From the NCBI GenBank assembly GCA_003229995.1, contig QIGJ01000041.1:1-10160 (forward strand): a stretch of DNA of 10,160 nucleotides, given 5' to 3'. Below are positions 1 through 7,172 of the stretch, one piece after another. The notes beneath the pieces were generated by a model. It saw only the letters and a list, made by a program, of their open reading frames with translations, was not told the DNA's origin and searched no databases. This DNA comes from Gammaproteobacteria bacterium (GTDB taxonomy: Bacteria; Pseudomonadota; Gammaproteobacteria; SZUA-152). Position 1 is the stretch's first letter. The number at the start of each line of letters is the position of its first letter. The position numbers and the translations under genes were made by a program.

Positions 1-30
1 TTTGTTGCCTGCTTAAACAAATATACCCAT

Positions 31-56
31 AGCGTTTGGGATTAGCGTTTGGGATT
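31..56. repeat. Perfect 13-bp tandem duplication
   Basis: The unit AGCGTTTGGGATT occurs twice head to tail (31-43 and 44-56), 14 bp beyond the apaH stop codon. It is short, non-coding as far as I can see, and looks like a simple slippage duplication in the spacer. The first 70 bases hold no other feature that I can support. Confidence 0.8.
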
Positions 57-70
57 TAGGTTTTCATTAT

Positions 71-901
71 TCATTTCCCGAACGATGATACCCCTGAACA
101 TTCTACGCAAAAAACGGCATTATTTCCGCTCAACCGCACTGCGGTCAATTGATTACCCCACAGGCAGCCTGTATCCAGTGAGACAATATTAGGCTCCCGG
201 CGTAAACCCAACGTGGACCAATGCCCGAAGACAATGCGCAAGTCTTCGCTGCGCCGTCCGGGTATTTCAAACCATGGCAGATAACCTTCAGGCTGTGTGC
301 CCGGTTCACCCTTGGCTTTAAAATCAAAATGCCCGGTGGTGTCGCAATAACGCAGCCGTGTAAAACTGTTGGTAATAAAACGCAACCGATCCCAGCCTGC
401 CAGGTCATCACGCCACACATTGGGCTGATTGCCGTACATATGCTGAAAAAATGCCGTGTGGTTATCGCTACACAAAACGGTTTCCACTTCTTTTGCACAG
501 GCTTGTGCCATAGCCAGATCCCATTGTGGTGGCAGTCCTGCATGAACCAGGGTGGCATTCAGTACCGAATCGTGATACATCAGCGGCTGCTGACGCAACC
601 ATGTCAGCAATTCATCACGGTCCGGGGCAGAAAAAATATCACCCAGCGTATCGTTTTTGTGAAAGGATCTACAACCTGCGGCCATAGCCAATAGATGCAG
701 GTCATGATTGCCCAGTACCGTTATCGCACTGTTCCCCAGCTCATGCACCACACGCAGCACCTGCAATGATGCCGGACCACGATTGACCAGATCGCCAGTA
801 AACCATACCTGATCGTTTGCCGGGTCAAAATGAATCAGCTCCAGCAAGCTCATCAGTTCGTCGTAACAACCCTGGACATCCCCTATTGCGTAAACCGCCA
901 T
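71..901 (-). CDS. apaH: Symmetrical bis(5'-nucleosyl)-tetraphosphatase (diadenosine tetraphosphatase) ApaH
   Basis: This cytoplasmic metallophosphatase cleaves Ap4A and related dinucleoside polyphosphates symmetrically into two nucleoside diphosphates, which limits alarmone and Np4-cap levels. The 276-residue product has the calcineurin-like phosphoesterase motifs in order: GDVQGC (7-12), GDLVNRG (36-42), GNHD (64-67), VHAG with His120, and GHWS (226-229). It also has the ApaH-typical DTGCLWG (243-249). Length matches the family (about 270-280). The frame is open upstream to 1006, but the ATG at 901 gives the canonical start MAVYAIGDVQG, and the longer form would run into the divergent gene's promoter and start. 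The ribosome binding site is weak (AAAG). In enterobacteria apaH follows ksgA and apaG. Here it stands next to an unrelated divergent membrane-protein gene, and what lies beyond its 3' end is outside the window. Confidence 0.95.
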   Translation of the reverse strand: MAVYAIGDVQGCYDELMSLLELIHFDPANDQVWFTGDLVNRGPASLQVLRVVHELGNSAITVLGNHDLHLLAMAAGCRSFHKNDTLGDIFSAPDRDELLTWLRQQPLMYHDSVLNATLVHAGLPPQWDLAMAQACAKEVETVLCSDNHTAFFQHMYGNQPNVWRDDLAGWDRLRFITNSFTRLRYCDTTGHFDFKAKGEPGTQPEGYLPWFEIPGRRSEDLRIVFGHWSTLGLRREPNIVSLDTGCLWGNQLTAVRLSGNNAVFCVECSGVSSFGK

Positions 902-921
902 GTTCTTTAATCCGCGACTCG

Positions 922-951
922 TTGACAAAATATTCCTGTGCAGAATAACAC
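922..951 (+). promoter_or_regulatory. Putative sigma-70 promoter for the membrane-protein gene at 983
   Basis: A perfect -35 hexamer TTGACA (922-927) lies in the 81-bp divergent gap between apaH and the gene at 983. The -10 is weaker: ATAACA (945-950) at 17-bp spacing or TAACAC (946-951) at 18 bp. Transcription would begin near 957, giving a leader of about 25 bases. The -35 box is only about 20 bp from the apaH start codon, so polymerase bound here could interfere with apaH transcription; that is inference. Confidence 0.45.
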
Positions 952-982
952 GCAAGGCACACAGTTCGGGTAAACTCCGGGC

Positions 983-1582
983 ATGGATAAAACACTGAAC
1001 ATTCACTCGTCAAAAAAATCGAATCACTGGCTGCCACTGAGCGCACTGTTTGCCAGCTTTTTTGTTATCGGCCTGACAACCATAACTCTGCTCAATGGCG
1101 GTATGGTCAATCACATGCTGTTCCCCATCGGGACCGACATCGCCATGTTCCAACTTATCTGGCAGGAACAACCACTCCGCGCACTGGAATTTATTGTCAC
1201 CAAATCACTGTTTGTGTTTATCCATCAGGACCCACGCAGTGGACTTAATTTATGGACGCTGCAATACGACAGCATTACGCTCGCGGTTTACCTGTTCGCT
1301 GCCCTGCTCGGTGGACGACTGATCCGTCGTGTCCGACAAACAACGCCGCACAACACTGGCCTGCTGCGTGGGCTGTTGGGTGTTGTGCTGCTGGTAACCA
1401 CCTTCACTTACATGACGGCCATCGAGCACTGTTCCGGTGCCACCTGGGTGGGTTTTGTGGCCCTTTATGGTCTGGGTTTTGGTGACTTTGAATTTTATCC
1501 TTATTATCAGGGTGCATTGACTTTACTGAGCCTGGGTTTGCTGATGTGGAGTTTCATTAAACAAGCTCAGGCGAATAAATAG
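983..1582 (+). CDS. Uncharacterised multi-pass membrane protein
   Basis: I do not recognise this 199-residue protein. It is strongly hydrophobic, with likely membrane segments at about 17-38, 97-115, 127-147 and 175-193, and a possible fifth weaker one near 153-167. A polar loop of about 55 residues (about 40-95) separates the first two. It contains FPIGTD and a run of aromatic residues (DFEFYPYYQG, 168-177) before the last segment. There is no signal peptidase site, no known enzymatic motif, and a single cysteine (150). The ATG at 983 follows a reasonable promoter, although the Shine-Dalgarno is poor. The gene is divergent from apaH and converges on uppP, with the last 16 bases of the two reading frames overlapping. 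That it is a real gene rests on the long open frame, membrane-like periodicity and promoter. It may be an inner-membrane protein of the envelope, but no function can be given. Confidence 0.72.
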   Translation: MDKTLNIHSSKKSNHWLPLSALFASFFVIGLTTITLLNGGMVNHMLFPIGTDIAMFQLIWQEQPLRALEFIVTKSLFVFIHQDPRSGLNLWTLQYDSITLAVYLFAALLGGRLIRRVRQTTPHNTGLLRGLLGVVLLVTTFTYMTAIEHCSGATWVGFVALYGLGFGDFEFYPYYQGALTLLSLGLLMWSFIKQAQANK

Positions 1583-2364
1583 ATCAGCAGCCCACCCAGC
1601 AATAAACGATAAATCACAAAAGGTAACATGCCAATGTGTTCCAACAATTTCAGAAAAAAGTGTATGCACAAATAGGCGGTAATTGCTGAAGTGATCAAAC
1701 CGATAATCATCGCCCACCAATCCACCAATCCGGGCTCCTGGATCAGTTCCAGCGTCAGCAAACCACCGGCCAGGGTAATCACCGGAATCGACAACAGGAA
1801 CGAAAAACGTGCCGCTGCTTCGCGCGACAGTCCCAGCATCAGCCCTGCGGTCATCGTTGCACCAGAACGCGAAGCACCGGGAATCAGCGCCAATGCCTGA
1901 GCAACACCAATAATGGCAATATCGCTGATGCGCAGACTGTATTCATCGCGCTGACCCCGGCCTTTGCTGTCTGCCCACCACAGTAATACAGCAAAGCCCA
2001 TGGTTGCCGCAGCAATGATTAATTCCGAGCGCAGATTGTTTTCAATAAAACCCTTTAACAACAGACCTGCCAGCCCTACCGGAACGGTGCCCCATAACAC
2101 CGCCCAGGCTAATCGACTATTTGCAGTTTGTTGACGAGTGAGCACTGACTGTACCCAATCCTGCGTCATGGGCACCAGCTCGCGACGAAAATACAAGACC
2201 ACTGCGCCAAGTGTGCCAACGTGTACGGCGACATCAAAGGCCAGCCCTTGATCCGGCCAGCCCAGCAAACGCGGCAATAGAATAAGATGCGCAGAACTGG
2301 AGACGGGAAGAAACTCGGTGAATCCCTGTATCAGAGCAAGAAAAACAGCGTGCAATGAATCCAT
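1567..2364 (-). CDS. uppP: Undecaprenyl-diphosphatase UppP (BacA family)
   Basis: This integral inner-membrane enzyme dephosphorylates undecaprenyl pyrophosphate to undecaprenyl phosphate, the lipid carrier for peptidoglycan and other cell-wall polymers; overexpression gives bacitracin resistance in other species. At 265 residues it has the family length. The N-terminal (E/Q)xxxE motif is present as Q13-G-F-T-E17, followed by FLPVSSSAHL (18-27). The second signature PGASRSG is at 162-168 with the catalytic arginine at 166. Most of the rest is hydrophobic. The ATG at 2364 lies 6 bases beyond the stop of the upstream methyltransferase gene, so the two are probably one transcript. No strong Shine-Dalgarno is visible, and translational coupling is plausible. 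The 3' end overlaps the convergent membrane-protein gene by 16 bp, leaving no room for a conventional terminator. Confidence 0.95.
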   Translation of the reverse strand: MDSLHAVFLALIQGFTEFLPVSSSAHLILLPRLLGWPDQGLAFDVAVHVGTLGAVVLYFRRELVPMTQDWVQSVLTRQQTANSRLAWAVLWGTVPVGLAGLLLKGFIENNLRSELIIAAATMGFAVLLWWADSKGRGQRDEYSLRISDIAIIGVAQALALIPGASRSGATMTAGLMLGLSREAAARFSFLLSIPVITLAGGLLTLELIQEPGLVDWWAMIIGLITSAITAYLCIHFFLKLLEHIGMLPFVIYRLLLGGLLIYLFA

Positions 2365-2370
2365 AGCCGT

Positions 2371-3060
2371 TTATTTTTTCTCTGCCACAAGACGCGCCAT
2401 GCGGCCTTCTTTCAGCAAGGTTTTTTCCAGCACGCAGAAGCCAGTATTCTCCAGCATGAAGGCCAAGTCATCAATACTGAAGCGATTGTGCTCAATGAAA
2501 TGGATGAACAGGTCTTCCAATGCATTCTCTGGTGTCTGCCGGTCAAATGCGGCCAACTCGCTATTTGCCAGATATTGCGCCAGCGGTGCGCGCACCCAGT
2601 CCATTATATAAAAAATGCCGCCGGGCTTCAGACAACGTTGCATCTCCTGCAAGGTGCGTACCGGCTGATGCATTTCGTGCAACACCACAGAGGCGACCAC
2701 CGCATCGACGCTGTTGTCAGCTAATGCCAAGTGAGGGTCGTGTAAATCAGCGGTGATGATATCGCAGCCTTCGGGTAAATTGCTGGCGGCCTCCAGCATA
2801 TATTCTGCACATTCCACACCGATGGCACGCGCTTCCGGATGTCGTTCATGTACGTCACGCAGAAAGGTGCCGGGGCCAGTGCCCAGATCCAGAATCACCG
2901 GTGATTCACTCAGTATCGGCACGATGTGTGTATTCCACAACGCCCAGAAATCCTCGTTAAAACGCCCGGTATACGTGTCCTTCATCAATTGTACAAAAGC
3001 TTCGCCGTCCCGATGATGTTTGGCAAGCATGTCTTGAGTTTGTTGCAATTTATGGCTCAT
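2371..3060 (-). CDS. Class I SAM-dependent methyltransferase, substrate unknown
   Basis: The 229-residue soluble protein has a Rossmann methyltransferase core: motif I LDLGTGPGT (57-65) for binding S-adenosylmethionine, an acidic residue after strand 2 (E83), ITADLHD (101-107), the post-motif VVASVVLHEM (121-130) and LKPGG (144-148). This is the Methyltransf_11/25 type of fold, seen in small-molecule methylases such as the UbiE relatives; nothing shows the substrate. The N-terminal 50 residues are polar and helical-looking and may form a lid. The start is supported by a GGAG at 3068-3071 with a 7-base spacer before the ATG. uppP follows after 6 bp, so the pair is likely an operon, although no functional link between a methylase and carrier recycling is known to me. 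The midA gene upstream is on the same strand, 123 bp away. Confidence 0.88.
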   Translation of the reverse strand: MSHKLQQTQDMLAKHHRDGEAFVQLMKDTYTGRFNEDFWALWNTHIVPILSESPVILDLGTGPGTFLRDVHERHPEARAIGVECAEYMLEAASNLPEGCDIITADLHDPHLALADNSVDAVVASVVLHEMHQPVRTLQEMQRCLKPGGIFYIMDWVRAPLAQYLANSELAAFDRQTPENALEDLFIHFIEHNRFSIDDLAFMLENTGFCVLEKTLLKEGRMARLVAEKK

Positions 3061-3183
3061 TAAAAAACTCCGATGTTTTTTCTATTTTAAAGGTGAATTA
3101 AGCACTAAGGAATGGAATAGAACCCGAAGGGATTAAATAACTTAATGACATTAGGGCCACACCCAAAAACATTTAACCCAGAC

Positions 3184-4404
3184 TTACAACTGATGACGCA
3201 AATCCTGCAAGGCAAACCCACGCAGTGGTTGATGATAATCTCGCGCCAGAGCAATCACTTTAAAACGCTCACCCATTTCAGCAGGCAAAGTGAGGGTGCG
3301 CATTTGTTGCGCCTGCAAAACTTGTTGCTGCTCATTCAATGCTTCAAAAGAGTGTGCCAGTTCGCTGATGCCATTACCCAGCAGGAAAAATCCCTGGGTA
3401 TTGTACCCGCGCACCTCCAGCCCGGCAGATACCGCAGCTTCGGCAATGGCGGTGAAATCCACATGTGCGGTAATGTCCTGTAAACCGGGATAAACAAACG
3501 GGTCTTCATGGGCGCGATGCCGATAGTGGCACATCAGCGTACCGCCATCACGCTGGGGATGATAATACTCGGCAGCGGCATACCCATAATCAATCAGTAA
3601 CACCACCCCGGCATCCAGCAGATTGGCAATGGATTGCACCCAGCCTGTGGCTGCCAAATTGATTTCTGATGTGTAACCCGACGGCAGTTTTGTAATAATT
3701 TCTGTCAAGTGCTCCGGCAACAGTAACTCATCTGTCTCATTGCCTGCCCATTGAAAACGACCCTCTGCAAAACTCACACAACGTTCCTGCAAACCCTTTT
3801 TGTGAGTGACAAAACAGTGCACGGGCAATGCATCCAGCAGCTCATTGGCTACCACTACCCCGCGAAAACCGGGAGCCGGTAATTCATGCAGCCAGTGCAC
3901 CCGTTCCAACAGATGCGGCACCCGCGTGGCAAGGGTCTCACGCTGACGTTCCTGTAAATCTGCACTCAGTTCCAGAATGAGATATTGCGCGGGTAATGCG
4001 TCGAGGGCTTCCAGCTCAGCCAGTATATCCGCCGCCATAACACCGCTGCCTCCGCCCACCTCCAGTACTTCGCCAGTTTCGTCAAAGGGATCTAATACTT
4101 CGGCCAGTTGTTGCGCCAGAGCGCGGGAAAACAGCGGTGAAATCTCCGGTGCGGTGACAAAATCACCCTGCTCACCAAACTTGCGTGCGCCCGCCGAATA
4201 ATAACCCATACCCGGTGCAAATAGCGCCAGTTCCATGTAGCGGGCGAAACTGATCTGTCCTCCGGCAGCAACAATCTCGTCAGCGATGAATGCAATGAGC
4301 TTTTCACTATGGGTCTGTGCGGTGGCATCAGGCAACGGCAACGATGACAGCGCATTTGCTAAAACGATACCCGGACGTAAAAAGAGAGCGGATGATGTCG
4401 GCAT
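3184..4404 (-). CDS. MidA/NDUFAF7-family SAM-dependent methyltransferase (DUF185)
   Basis: The 406-residue protein matches the family of mitochondrial NDUFAF7/MidA, which dimethylates an arginine of a respiratory complex I subunit. Bacterial members are often called 'class I SAM-dependent methyltransferase', and their substrate is not settled. Visible hallmarks are ARYMELALFAPGMGYYS (54-70), GDFVTAPEISPLF (80-92), the SAM-binding loop LEVGGGSG (114-121), ANELLDALPV (186-195), LLIDYGY (269-275), the conserved MCHYRHRAHEDPF segment (291-303) and GERFKVIAL (378-386). Length is typical. The ATG at 4404 lacks a clear Shine-Dalgarno, but the distance to the first conserved block agrees with relatives. 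It is divergent from folM across a 125-bp gap. From memory, MidA genes often sit beside pteridine reductase and folK in gammaproteobacteria; that association is recollection, not computed here. Confidence 0.9.
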   Translation of the reverse strand: MPTSSALFLRPGIVLANALSSLPLPDATAQTHSEKLIAFIADEIVAAGGQISFARYMELALFAPGMGYYSAGARKFGEQGDFVTAPEISPLFSRALAQQLAEVLDPFDETGEVLEVGGGSGVMAADILAELEALDALPAQYLILELSADLQERQRETLATRVPHLLERVHWLHELPAPGFRGVVVANELLDALPVHCFVTHKKGLQERCVSFAEGRFQWAGNETDELLLPEHLTEIITKLPSGYTSEINLAATGWVQSIANLLDAGVVLLIDYGYAAAEYYHPQRDGGTLMCHYRHRAHEDPFVYPGLQDITAHVDFTAIAEAAVSAGLEVRGYNTQGFFLLGNGISELAHSFEALNEQQQVLQAQQMRTLTLPAEMGERFKVIALARDYHQPLRGFALQDLRHQL

Positions 4405-4529
4405 GATGTTGAGTCAGATCTGTCACAAGCGATGGTTAGGCAATGGATACAGAGTGGGTTAGAGTGTGCGTTTTATATGGATAAGCACATTCTGCAATCA
4501 CATTACCTGAACACAGGAAGACAACAACC

Positions 4530-5306
4530 TTGAATGATACCACAGAAACCAGTAACGAGAGCCTGGGTCCGTTACAGGACCGTGTCATCCTGATTACCGG
4601 TGGCGTGCATCGCATCGGTGCTGTTATTGCTCACACCCTGCACGCCGAGGGCGCACGACTGGTGTTGCATTATCGAGGTTCGCGTAATGCCGCCCACGCT
4701 CTGCAAAACGAACTCAATGCACTACGCAACAATTCCGTGGTGCTGGTACGTGCTGACCTGCTGGATCAGGCCGCCCTGCCTGCGGTGGTGGCCGATGCGC
4801 TGGCCACCTGGGGGCGGCTCGATGTGCTGATCAACAATGCCTCCAGTTTTTATCCCACCCAGTTGGGCTCGGTGACGGAAAGCGAATGGGATGATCTTGT
4901 TGGCACCAATCTCAAGGCACCGTTTTTTTTATCCCAAGCTGCTGCGCCACACCTCAAGGAACAGCGCGGTTGTATTATCAACATCGCCGATATTCATGCC
5001 GACCGGCCGCTGAAACGCTTTCCCGTGTACAGCATCGCCAAGGCTGGGCTGGTCATGCTCACTAAATCACTGGCCTGCGAAATGGGCCCCGAGGTACGTG
5101 TGAATGCTATCGCTCCCGGTGCTATTTTATGGCCGGAACGTAAAATTGATGAAGTGACTCAGCAACGCATCGTTTCCCGTACCTTTCTCAAACGCCAGGG
5201 CAATCCCAAGGATATCGCCCGCACCGCACTGTTCCTGATTCGCGATGCTGATTACACCAGCGGGCAGGTGATTACCGTGGATGGCGGACGTTCGCTCAAT
5301 AGTTAA
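4530..5306 (+). CDS. folM: Pteridine reductase / dihydromonapterin reductase-like SDR (FolM/PTR1 type)
   Basis: This 258-residue NADPH-dependent short-chain dehydrogenase probably reduces dihydropterins, as E. coli FolM does for dihydromonapterin, and may also reduce dihydrofolate. The cofactor loop is ITGGVHRIG (22-30), followed by HYRGS (47-51), which resembles the NADPH-selecting segment of pteridine reductases. NNASSFYPT (102-110) is characteristic of the group. The usual SDR catalytic serine is replaced by Asp154, with Tyr167 and Lys171 in YSIAK. The 13-residue spacing from Asp to Tyr equals that in Leishmania PTR1 (Asp181/Tyr194/Lys198). VNAIAPGAILWPE (191-203) and the C-terminal VDGG complete the match. 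The start is TTG at 4530, supported by AGGAAG (4515-4520) nine bases upstream. It is the first gene of a two-gene unit with the DUF938 methyltransferase, 17 bp downstream. folB and folK nearby strengthen a pterin/folate role. Confidence 0.9.
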   Translation: MNDTTETSNESLGPLQDRVILITGGVHRIGAVIAHTLHAEGARLVLHYRGSRNAAHALQNELNALRNNSVVLVRADLLDQAALPAVVADALATWGRLDVLINNASSFYPTQLGSVTESEWDDLVGTNLKAPFFLSQAAAPHLKEQRGCIINIADIHADRPLKRFPVYSIAKAGLVMLTKSLACEMGPEVRVNAIAPGAILWPERKIDEVTQQRIVSRTFLKRQGNPKDIARTALFLIRDADYTSGQVITVDGGRSLNS

Positions 5307-5323
5307 CCCTACGGGAAACCACC

Positions 5324-5923
5324 TTGAAACCCTTCTCCGAATCCTGCGCACAAAACCAGCATGTTATTCTTGAAGTATTGCGAAAAGAATTGGCTTCAGC
5401 ACAACACGTACTGGAAATCGGCAGCGGCACTGGCCAGCACGCGGTGTTTTTTGCCCGCGCTCTACCCCATCTCATCTGGCAGACCAGTGATATGGATAAA
5501 CAGCATCCCGGCATCCACGCCTGGATCAGCGACGAAGGCCCGGATAATGTGCGCGCTCCATTGAGCCTAAACGTGGAAACCGATCACTGGCCGGACATTA
5601 CTTTCGATGCCGTGTTCAGTGCCAACACCGTACACATCATGGGCTGGCCGGAGGTGCTAAAAATGTTTTCCGGTATCGGTCAAATACTCGCCAATGGTGG
5701 GCGTTTTTGCCTTTATGGCCCCTTTAATGTCGAGGGTAAATTCACCTCGGAGAGCAATGCCCGTTTTGAGCAGTGGTTAAAATCACAGAACCCCAAGAGT
5801 GGAATCCGGGATCAAGCCGAGTTGGATCAACTCGCAGAAAACGCTGGCCTTTCACGCATTGCAACGCATGTGATGCCGACGAATAATCATATTCTGGTGT
5901 GGGAAAAAACGCACGCGGATTAG
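5324..5923 (+). CDS. DUF938 family SAM-dependent methyltransferase-like protein
   Basis: The 199-residue protein fits the DUF938 family (related to eukaryotic METTL26), which has a methyltransferase fold and no established reaction. It begins KPFSESCAQNQHVIL, the usual family opening. The SAM loop LEIGSGTGQH is at 30-39, followed by TSDMD (54-58), the conserved SANTVHIMGWPE (99-110), YGPFNVEG (131-138), and GIRD (160-163) preceding a C-terminal helix and the MPTNNHILVWEK ending. The start is TTG at 5324, because no ATG occurs before the conserved core. The Shine-Dalgarno is weak (a GGGA a few bases upstream), so translation may depend on coupling to folM 17 bp before. Two adjacent TTG starts with a modest second ribosome site suggest low expression; that is inference. 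It converges on the GGDEF gene with a 27-bp gap. Confidence 0.88.
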   Translation: MKPFSESCAQNQHVILEVLRKELASAQHVLEIGSGTGQHAVFFARALPHLIWQTSDMDKQHPGIHAWISDEGPDNVRAPLSLNVETDHWPDITFDAVFSANTVHIMGWPEVLKMFSGIGQILANGGRFCLYGPFNVEGKFTSESNARFEQWLKSQNPKSGIRDQAELDQLAENAGLSRIATHVMPTNNHILVWEKTHAD

Positions 5924-5950
5924 GAAATATTAGGGACGTGGACATCCCCC

Positions 5951-7138
5951 TTAATTTCCATCTTTGGCTTTCAACTCAACAATGGCCGCATGCACCTGAT
6001 CCACATCAATGCACGCTGGCGATTCTTCGTTGACCAGTTCAAACAAAGGAATCAGCTCTTCCAGCAGCTTGGGGATATGCGGCAGCAGTCGATGCAGGCT
6101 GCCGTGTTTGATCATGCCAATAGCCTCATCCAGCTTCGGACAAACCTTATCCACATCCACGGCCAGCTCATCATGGTGTTTACTCGTGGCACAAAAACGA
6201 TTGCGGCCCGCATTTTTGGCGATATACAGGCGCTCATCGGCAGCAGCCAACAAGGTGTCCAGAACATCGCCATCCTGTGGCTGCATGGCAATACCAATAC
6301 TGATGGTGACGGAGATGTTGTTGCCCTCAAATTGAATCTCCAACGACTCCACGGCTTTGCGCAAACGTTCAGCCAGCACAATAGCAGCTAACCGGTTGGT
6401 ATACGGTGAACTCACCACAAATTCTTCACCCCCCACTCGTGCCAGAGTATTCTCTTCGCGCATATTGCTCGACAAGGCCTGCGCTACCTGTATCAGTACA
6501 TAGTCACCCGCAGCATGGCCAAAGGTATCGTTGGTGCGTTTGAAGTGATCAATGTCCATCATCAATACCGCAAAATATTCTTTTTGCCGACGCATGAGTG
6601 ATAACTCTTTGTTGGCAATGTGGTTGAAAAATCGCCGATTGGCCAACCGGGTCAGCGGATCAGTATTGGCCTGTTCACGCAACTCACGTTGGCTCTCTTC
6701 CAGTTCACGTAGCGTCACCGCCAACTTGCGATGGGCGCGCAGCCGGGCAAGCAGCTCAACCCGGTCACTGGTTTTGGCGACAAAATCATTGGCACCTGCC
6801 ATAAAGGAAGCTTCACGGGCCGCCGTGTCATCATCACCAGTAACCATGATCACCGGCATATTGCGTATCCGCACCACCACACTGTCACGCATGCGTTTGA
6901 CCAGACCAAGACCGTCCAGCCTGGGCATGGACAAATCAGTAATCACCACTTCAATCCGGCTGTCACTACTGATAAATTCCCAGGCCTGTTCACCATCCAC
7001 CGCTTCCATCGGTGTAAATTCGTCTTGCAGGGCACGGCTCAACGACAAACGAATCGTGGGTGAATCATCAACAATAAGGATCCGTGGCTTAAAGCCATCT
7101 GCATCGGATTCAGAAAAGGAGCTGGGTGTGTCGTTCAT
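5951..7138 (-). CDS. Response regulator with GGDEF domain, probable diguanylate cyclase
   Basis: The 395-residue cytoplasmic protein joins a receiver domain (about 18-137) to a GGDEF domain (about 155-318), as in WspR-like regulators that make cyclic di-GMP upon phosphorylation. In the receiver, the acidic pair is D24/D25, the phosphoacceptor is D68 in TDLSMP, and T100 and K122 occupy the switch and lysine positions. The linker (about 138-157) is charged and helix-like. The cyclase half has NTDPLTRLANRR (158-169), MDIDHFK (194-200, metal Asp), FGHAAGD (206-212) and an intact GGEEF (236-240), so activity is expected. The product-binding inhibitory site RxxD reads R227-E-E-N230 and may be weak. 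About 75 extra residues follow, including LLPHIPKLLEELIPLF, with no recognised domain. No cognate kinase gene is in the window. The ATG has no clear Shine-Dalgarno. The first dispersed repeat copy begins about 35 bp upstream, so it lies in or near the promoter. Confidence 0.93.
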   Translation of the reverse strand: MNDTPSSFSESDADGFKPRILIVDDSPTIRLSLSRALQDEFTPMEAVDGEQAWEFISSDSRIEVVITDLSMPRLDGLGLVKRMRDSVVVRIRNMPVIMVTGDDDTAAREASFMAGANDFVAKTSDRVELLARLRAHRKLAVTLRELEESQRELREQANTDPLTRLANRRFFNHIANKELSLMRRQKEYFAVLMMDIDHFKRTNDTFGHAAGDYVLIQVAQALSSNMREENTLARVGGEEFVVSSPYTNRLAAIVLAERLRKAVESLEIQFEGNNISVTISIGIAMQPQDGDVLDTLLAAADERLYIAKNAGRNRFCATSKHHDELAVDVDKVCPKLDEAIGMIKHGSLHRLLPHIPKLLEELIPLFELVNEESPACIDVDQVHAAIVELKAKDGN

Positions 7139-7172
7139 TGAGACTGTATTTGCTGCTGTGTGGTTATCATTA

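Noticed and set aside
221..694. Long open frame on the plus strand inside apaH (157 codons)
   Set aside because: It is antisense to a secure apaH, has no family motif, and its composition is explained by the coding bias of the opposite strand.
902..1006. N-terminal extension of ApaH by 35 residues to an upstream start at 1006
   Set aside because: Homologues begin at MAVYAIGDVQG. The extension overlaps the divergent gene's start and promoter, and its residues look unlike a domain or a targeting signal.
3107..3183. Hairpin CCC-TTCG-GGG (minus strand) after midA as a terminator
   Set aside because: The stem is only three pairs with a mismatch next to it, and no adjacent T-run is present.
5924..5953. 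Possible bidirectional terminator between the DUF938 and GGDEF gene ends
   Set aside because: TTAGGG and CCCTTAA can pair, but the stem is interrupted, the loop is large and no T-run follows on either strand, so I do not list it.
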